Source of the DNA: Sinohyriopsis cumingii
Lineage: Eukaryota > Mollusca > Bivalvia > Unionida > Unionidae
Length of the DNA stretch: 64,000 nucleotides
Direction: 5' to 3'
Assembly: GCA_028554795.2 (NCBI GenBank)
Contig: JAPYKE020000275.1
Span: 101,001-165,000, forward strand
Shown here: positions 63,897 through 64,000 of the stretch, piece after piece
How the letters are laid out: each line of letters opens with the position of its first letter
Position numbering within the stretch: position 1 is the first letter of the stretch
The notes under the pieces: generated by a model
The model's input: only the letters and a program-made list of their open reading frames with translations
Database searches by the model: none
What the model was told of the DNA's origin: nothing
Translations under genes and position numbers: made by a program

Positions 63897-64000
63897 ATGG
63901 ATACATTAGAACTTTATTACCTTATCAAGAACAGTTCTTGCACTGCTTCTTGGAATCCTATCGTGTGTTCTGAAGATCAAATGCCTCATAGCAAACCTCA
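63897..64000 (+). CDS. Start of an open frame, possibly the Polinton protease (partial)
   Basis: ATG in strong context (AAAAATGG), open for 34 codons to the window edge, starting MDTLELYYLIKNSSCTASW. Position after PolB and integrase and a resemblance to N-termini of adenovirus-like cysteine proteases of such elements suggest that identity, but no catalytic residue is inside the window. Confidence 0.3.
   Translation, partial: MDTLELYYLIKNSSCTASWNPIVCSEDQMPHSKP

Larger units (their letters stand above)
60600..64000 (+). mobile_element. Decayed Polinton/Maverick (adintovirus-like) element, right end outside window
   Basis: Five or six plus-strand pseudogenes with very short spacers: protein-primed-type family B DNA polymerase, BIR-domain protein, two F-box-like proteins, rve integrase, and a possible protease start. 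PolB plus retroviral-type integrase defines Polinton/Maverick elements, and BIR-type anti-apoptotic genes are known in related adintoviruses. The region is GC-richer than its surroundings, and TATA-like boxes precede several genes (61899-61906, near 62658 and 62994-63001). Stops and frameshifts throughout mark it as an endogenous fossil. The terminal inverted repeats and capsid genes are not visible. Confidence 0.8.

Overview
This is a 64 kb stretch of AT-rich, repeat-dense animal nuclear DNA. It holds simple-sequence tracts, many minisatellite arrays, tRNA-derived SINEs, non-LTR, Penelope-like and DNA transposons, and a decayed Polinton/adintovirus-like element. The SINE types and the repeat load fit a lophotrochozoan invertebrate, possibly a mollusc. 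That assignment is an inference from general appearance and nothing here fixes the species. I found no convincing host protein-coding gene, no tRNA or rRNA gene and no prokaryotic feature.

Layout. 0-6 kb: broken, coding-like remnants on both strands that I cannot name, plus a 5'-truncated SINE. 6.2-7 kb: a frame-preserving array of seven 108-bp repeats. 8.7-9 kb: a complete SINE with a 13-bp target-site duplication. 9.4-11.4 kb: TA, GA and TATG tracts and a 46-bp minisatellite. 11.7-12.8 kb: the 5' part of a LINE (5'UTR units plus APE endonuclease start). 15-16 kb: an unknown dispersed repeat with a second copy at 42-43 kb. 16.5-19.4 kb: a 35-bp satellite split by a reverse-transcriptase LINE. 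19.9-25.6 kb: three minisatellites, a decayed SINE and a Penelope-like fragment.

31.66-34.06 kb is the best-preserved element: a 2,400-bp DNA transposon. It begins and ends with CACTGG-type termini, is flanked by a 3-bp TAG duplication, and carries one intact 562-codon minus-strand ORF with zinc-finger cysteines and a DDE-like core. This points to a CACTA/Mirage/Chapaev (CMC)-related transposon. It sits inside an older tandem repeat.

36-60 kb is mostly non-coding, with minisatellites of 20-47 bp, long TA tracts, two more SINE copies of the first family, one full-length inverted copy of the second SINE family, and a diverged local duplication (57.8/59.2 kb).

60.6-64 kb (right edge) carries plus-strand pseudogenes in virus-like order: family B DNA polymerase, a BIR-domain protein, two short F-box-like proteins, a retroviral-type integrase, and the possible start of a protease that runs off the window. 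Stops and frameshifts break nearly all of them, so this is a fossil Polinton/Maverick (adintovirus-like) insertion.
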